A program made the translations under genes and the position numbers. From Paenibacillus lignilyticus (GTDB lineage: Bacteria; Bacillota; Bacilli; Paenibacillales; Paenibacillaceae): a stretch of 64,000 nt of DNA. This document shows positions 61,658 to 64,000 of this stretch, piece by piece. The stretch covers positions 186,001 to 250,000 of the forward strand of contig NZ_JAGKSP010000009.1 in NCBI RefSeq assembly GCF_017942085.1. Reading direction: 5' to 3'. Under the pieces are notes generated by a model. The model made no database searches. It had not been told where the DNA came from and saw only the letters and a list, made by a program, of their open reading frames with translations. Numbering within the stretch: the stretch's first letter is position 1; every line of letters begins with the position of its first letter.

Positions 61658-61987
61658 TTAGATTTGCATCCGCATTATTTCTTGATAAGCCTCGATCACT
61701 TTATTGCGGACTTGTGAGGTGAGCTGCAAGCCGAGTTCTGCCTGCTGTGAGGCAACCATAACTTGCGATATATCCACATTGCCTAGTAAGTATTGATCCG
61801 TCATCGTATGTACGTCCTTCTCTTGTGCACTGACACCATCCAATGCGTTCTTCAGGAAATCGCTAAACGATTTCGTCATATCCGAAGCGGAAGCAGTCGG
61901 CGCATTTACATCAGTCTTCTCCATACCCGAATCAAATAGTTTAATATTTTGCGATTGCAGCATATTCAATGACAATGGGTTAATCAA
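61658..61987 (-). CDS. fliE: flagellar hook-basal body protein FliE
   Basis: Links the MS ring to the rod. 109 residues; the C-terminal half has the family pattern FLKNALDGVSAQEKDVHTMTDQYLLGNVDISQVMVASQQAELGLQLTSQVRNKVIEAYQEIMRMQI. TTG 61987 starts it behind GGAGGGATAC. Standard flgB-flgC-fliE-fliF order. Confidence 0.95.
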   Translation of the reverse strand: MINPLSLNMLQSQNIKLFDSGMEKTDVNAPTASASDMTKSFSDFLKNALDGVSAQEKDVHTMTDQYLLGNVDISQVMVASQQAELGLQLTSQVRNKVIEAYQEIMRMQI

Positions 61988-62012
61988 TGGTATCCCTCCG
62001 CTTTATCTCTGT

Positions 62013-62462
62013 TTATTTACCGATCTCCAGCGCTTTCATATACATCCCTTTCGTTGCGTTCAATGCCGTAACATTGGCTTCGTAAGATCTTGAAGCGGAG
62101 ATCATGTCTACCATCTCTTTCAGCACGTCGACGTTAGGCATCTTTACATAACCGTTCTCGTCGGCGTCAGGATGGCTCGGATTATAAACCAGCTTCGATG
62201 GGGTCTGATCTTCGATGATGCGTGATGCCTTAACACCCGGAGAAGATGCTTTGCCGTTCAACTGTCCGTTTAGTACGTCGGCAAATGATTTCGCATTCGG
62301 TTCCAGAACGACCAATTTGCGTTTGTAAGGTTCATAACGACCATTCACAAAATTCGCTCTCGTCGTTTCGGCATTCGCGATATTCGAGGAAATAACGTCC
62401 ATACGGAGCCGCTGAGCAGTCAAAGCTGATGCACTGGCATCAAATCCGTTGGTTAATCTCAT
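62013..62462 (-). CDS. flgC: flagellar rod protein FlgC
   Basis: Proximal rod subunit. 149 residues from ATG 62462 (GGGAGAG seven bases upstream); a TTG two codons earlier overlaps the flgB stop. The N-terminus FDASASALTAQRLRMDVISSNIANAETTRA and C-terminus VDMISASRSYEANVTALNATKGMYMKALEI are the paired coiled-coil ends of rod proteins. Confidence 0.95.
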   Translation of the reverse strand: MRLTNGFDASASALTAQRLRMDVISSNIANAETTRANFVNGRYEPYKRKLVVLEPNAKSFADVLNGQLNGKASSPGVKASRIIEDQTPSKLVYNPSHPDADENGYVKMPNVDVLKEMVDMISASRSYEANVTALNATKGMYMKALEIGK

Positions 62463-62464
62463 AC

Positions 62465-62875
62465 TCAAGCTCTCCCTTCGATGCCTAATCTCATCATTTT
62501 CACTTCATGATTTATCTGTTGAACGTAGTAATTGTAGTTCAATTGATTTTTTGCAAGAAGCGACATTTCTCGATCAATGTCGACATTGTTTATGTCGTTG
62601 TTCATTACGCTTGATTCGTCCGTGATGATTCGAGCCCCTGGAACAGCGGATGAAGCGCCGATCGGAATATGACGTGCATTCGTTCTTTTTCCATTAATTT
62701 GGAAGTTATTACCGCCCATGCTTTGCTCCAGCAATTGTTCGAAAACAACCTCAGAGCGCTTGAATTTCGGCGTATCTACATTCGCTATATTGTTGGAGAT
62801 GATGCGTTGGCGCATTTCTGCAGCATTCATAGCACCCTGTAATCGACTGAATTCCGGGCCATTCAACAGGTTCAC
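62465..62875 (-). CDS. flgB: flagellar rod protein FlgB
   Basis: Proximal rod subunit and first gene of the operon. 136 residues with the N-terminal NAAEMRQRIISNNIANVDTPKFKRSEVVFE and C-terminal DREMSLLAKNQLNYNYYVQQINHEVKMMR rod signatures. GTG 62875 has only a weak site (GTGGGG) nearby; a strong AAGGAGGA lies some 55 bases upstream beyond a small hairpin, so initiation may need folding of the leader. Confidence 0.94.
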   Translation of the reverse strand: MNLLNGPEFSRLQGAMNAAEMRQRIISNNIANVDTPKFKRSEVVFEQLLEQSMGGNNFQINGKRTNARHIPIGASSAVPGARIITDESSVMNNDINNVDIDREMSLLAKNQLNYNYYVQQINHEVKMMRLGIEGRA

Positions 62876-62891
62876 TGAAAAACCCCACTTT

Positions 62892-62940
62892 CCATTCTGT
62901 GTAATATATTAATTCAACAGAATCCCTCTCATTCCTCCTT
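62892..62940 (-). promoter_or_regulatory. leader element of flgB: distant ribosome site and hairpin
   Basis: On the minus strand the leader shows AAGGAGGAATGAGAGGG, then an inverted repeat (ATTCTGT and ACAGAAT, 62922 to 62893, loop about 16 bases), then a seven-codon reading frame (ATG GAA AGT ... CAG TGA, about 62895-62872) whose stop overlaps the flgB GTG. Translation of flgB could be coupled to this mini-frame or to folding that brings the strong site closer. All of this is inference. Confidence 0.4.
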
Positions 62941-62953
62941 CTTTCGACAAAGA

Positions 62954-62983
62954 ATTATTAAAAATATGAGAGAGTTGTGTCGA
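62954..62983 (-). promoter_or_regulatory. probable sigma-A promoter of the fla/che operon
   Basis: -35 TCGACA (62983-62978) and -10 AATAAT (62959-62954) with an 18-bp spacer; each differs from consensus at one position. It lies between the codY terminator and flgB. No clear sigma-D promoter or CodY-box (AATTTTCNGAAAATT) was found next to it, although both control this operon in B. subtilis. Confidence 0.55.
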
Positions 62984-63033
62984 AGTTTTCCGTCAAGTTA
63001 ATCTTCCTCACTTTCCTAATTTATTACAATAAG

Positions 63034-63062
63034 AAAAAAGCCCTATCTTTGTCGAAGATAGG
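63034..63062 (-). terminator. intrinsic terminator after codY
   Basis: 8-bp stem CCTATCTT/AAGATAGG (63042-63049 with 63055-63062), loop of five bases, followed on the minus strand by GC and six T residues. It lies about 65 bp after the codY stop codon and separates codY from the flagellar operon. Confidence 0.9.
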
Positions 63063-63124
63063 ACCTTGAAATGGGATTATTGTACTGGTTTATGAATGAA
63101 TTTGTAATGTAACTGTCTAATTTT

Positions 63125-63895
63125 TTAATTTTTGTTCTTTTTTAGCTCCTGGAGAAGCTGGGTATTTAGTATACGAATGTAAGTTCCTTTCATTCCCAAT
63201 GAACGTGTTTCGATCACGCCGGCACTCTCCAATTTCCGAAGCGCGTTGACGATAACGGATCTGGTAATCCCAACCCGATCTGCAATTTTGGATGCCACAA
63301 GAAGCCCTTCTTTGCCATCCAATTCTTCGAAAATATGCTCGACCGCCTCAAGTTCACTAAACGAGAGTGAGCCCACTGCCACGGCGACAACCGTGCGGCT
63401 TCTTGCCTCTTGTTCAATTTCCTCTGCTCGTTCACGCAATATCTCCATGCCCACGATCGTACTGCCGTATTCCGCCAAAATTAACTCGTCATCACCGAAA
63501 GGCTCCGCATTGCGCAGCAAAATTAAAGTACCGATTCGTTCACGGCCGCCTACAATCGGAACTACTGTCATCTTGCGCTGCCCGGCCATCATGGGGAACG
63601 ACTCGCTGATCCCTTCATCCGGAGCGACATTATTGACAGTTTCTTGCATATTCATAAACCGTTCATTGCTTTCGATTGAAAAACGCAAATCTGCGGCAGG
63701 CAATGCGCGCAGCTGTTCATGCTGGAACGGACCGACTGCCGCGCAGCCCAATACTTTGCCTTTGCGGCTTACGACGAACACGTCGGCTTGAATCGTTGTG
63801 CAGAGCACCTCTGCCATTTCACGAAAATTGAGCGCTCCGCCTGCCGCACGCTGCAGCAGACGGTTAAGCGTTCTTGTTTTTGCCAATAAAATCAT
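63125..63895 (-). CDS. codY: GTP- and branched-chain-amino-acid-sensing repressor CodY
   Basis: Global nutritional regulator. 256 residues: an N-terminal GAF domain binding isoleucine/valine (RLLQRAAGGALNFREMAEVL start; VPIVGGRERIGTLIL), the long linking helix, and a C-terminal winged helix (LVASKIADRVGITRSVIVNALRKLESAGVIETRSLGMKGTYI, about residues 198-240) nearly identical to B. subtilis. ATG 63895 has GGGGG nine bases upstream. It sits between hslU and flgB, the usual place; CodY represses the adjacent fla/che operon in B. subtilis. Confidence 0.98.
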   Translation of the reverse strand: MILLAKTRTLNRLLQRAAGGALNFREMAEVLCTTIQADVFVVSRKGKVLGCAAVGPFQHEQLRALPAADLRFSIESNERFMNMQETVNNVAPDEGISESFPMMAGQRKMTVVPIVGGRERIGTLILLRNAEPFGDDELILAEYGSTIVGMEILRERAEEIEQEARSRTVVAVAVGSLSFSELEAVEHIFEELDGKEGLLVASKIADRVGITRSVIVNALRKLESAGVIETRSLGMKGTYIRILNTQLLQELKKNKN

Positions 63896-63928
63896 TAACT
63901 TATGCCCCCTACTTTCCTTACCGATCCT

Positions 63929-64000
63929 TTACAGTATATATTGACTTAAATCGCGATTTTTCGCAATGCTGCCTAATTTCTCGCGGACGTACTCCGGAGT
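63929..64000 (-). CDS. hslU: HslU (ClpY) ATPase, C-terminal end (cut by window edge)
   Basis: The last 23 residues and stop codon of a reading frame entering from the right. They read TPEYVREKLGSIAKNRDLS followed by QYIL, the typical HslU ending whose last residues dock into the HslV (CodW) protease. The gap to the codY ATG is 33 bp. In B. subtilis the order is codV-clpQ-clpY-codY, which fits. Only the tail is visible, so the enzyme cannot be judged further. Confidence 0.88.
   Translation of the reverse strand, partial: TPEYVREKLGSIAKNRDLSQYIL

Noticed and set aside
62940..63030. CodY-binding box or sigma-D promoter before flgB
   Set aside because: No sequence close to AATTTTCNGAAAATT or to TAAA-N15-GCCGATAT was found, although B. 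subtilis has such control here.
1..64000. CRISPR arrays, tRNA or rRNA genes, insertion sequences, riboswitches
   Set aside because: None was recognised. The infB repeats and the 47-bp tandem repeat lack the regular repeat-spacer pattern of CRISPR, and no transposase or integrase frame is present.

Overview
The window is a continuous piece of a low-to-medium GC Firmicute chromosome, most likely from the Paenibacillaceae (Paenibacillus, Cohnella or a close relative). Gene order from hslU-codY through the fla/che operon, rpsB-tsf, polC, the nusA-infB cluster, pnp and the dipicolinate/asd/dapG operon closely follows Bacillus subtilis. Departures point away from Bacillus itself: nrnA lies between rbfA and truB, dut sits before dpaA, ylxP and ymxH are missing, EF-Ts is short, and ProRS is the compact archaeal/eukaryotic-like type. 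The species call is inference from gene content and order.

Every gene is on the minus strand, so transcription runs from base 64000 towards base 1. Right end (64000 to about 62900): the 3' end of hslU, then codY with its terminator. From 62875 to about 31560: one very long flagellar and chemotaxis operon. It encodes rod and MS-ring parts (flgB, flgC, fliE, fliF), the switch and export ATPase (fliG, fliH, fliI, fliJ), the ylxF chaperone-like protein, hook-length control and hook (fliK, flgD, a TIGR02530-type protein, flgE), flbD, fliL, the switch (fliM, fliY), cheY, the export gate (fliO/Z, fliP, fliQ, fliR, flhB, flhA), placement GTPase and ATPase (flhF, flhG), cheB, cheA, cheW, cheC, cheD and sigD. 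Around sigD are poorly known genes: a 140-residue membrane protein, a DUF342/FapA-like protein, a 107-residue charged protein, a SwrB-like protein and a small protein carrying only an MltG N-terminal-type domain.

The middle (31360 to 18428) has its own sigma-A promoter in front of rpsB. It encodes translation and RNA turnover (rpsB, tsf, pyrH, frr), undecaprenyl and phospholipid synthesis (uppS, cdsA), isoprenoid synthesis (dxr), the site-2 protease rseP/rasP, proS and the replicative polymerase polC. A terminator follows polC. Then comes an 874-bp gap without a convincing gene; it carries two diverged copies of a roughly 68-bp repeat and is the most unusual non-coding stretch here.

The left part (17553 to 1) is the rimP-nusA-rnpM-ylxQ-infB-rbfA-nrnA-truB-ribF cluster (ribosome maturation, antitermination, initiation, RNA modification, flavin synthesis), then rpsO with its own promoter and terminator, pnp, a degenerate polysaccharide deacetylase (ylxY), an M16 peptidase (mlpA), dut, and the spore dipicolinate operon dpaA-dpaB-asd-dapG. 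The last gene is cut by the window edge. Most genes are joined by 4-bp ATGA-type overlaps or by short gaps, so translational coupling is likely throughout.

No tRNA, rRNA, CRISPR array, insertion sequence or phage gene was seen. The window is mostly conserved core genome. The points worth following up are the repeat-bearing gap before rimP, the small unknown genes around sigD, several family members with altered motifs (YlxY, FliG), and leader structures in front of flgB, tsf and polC.
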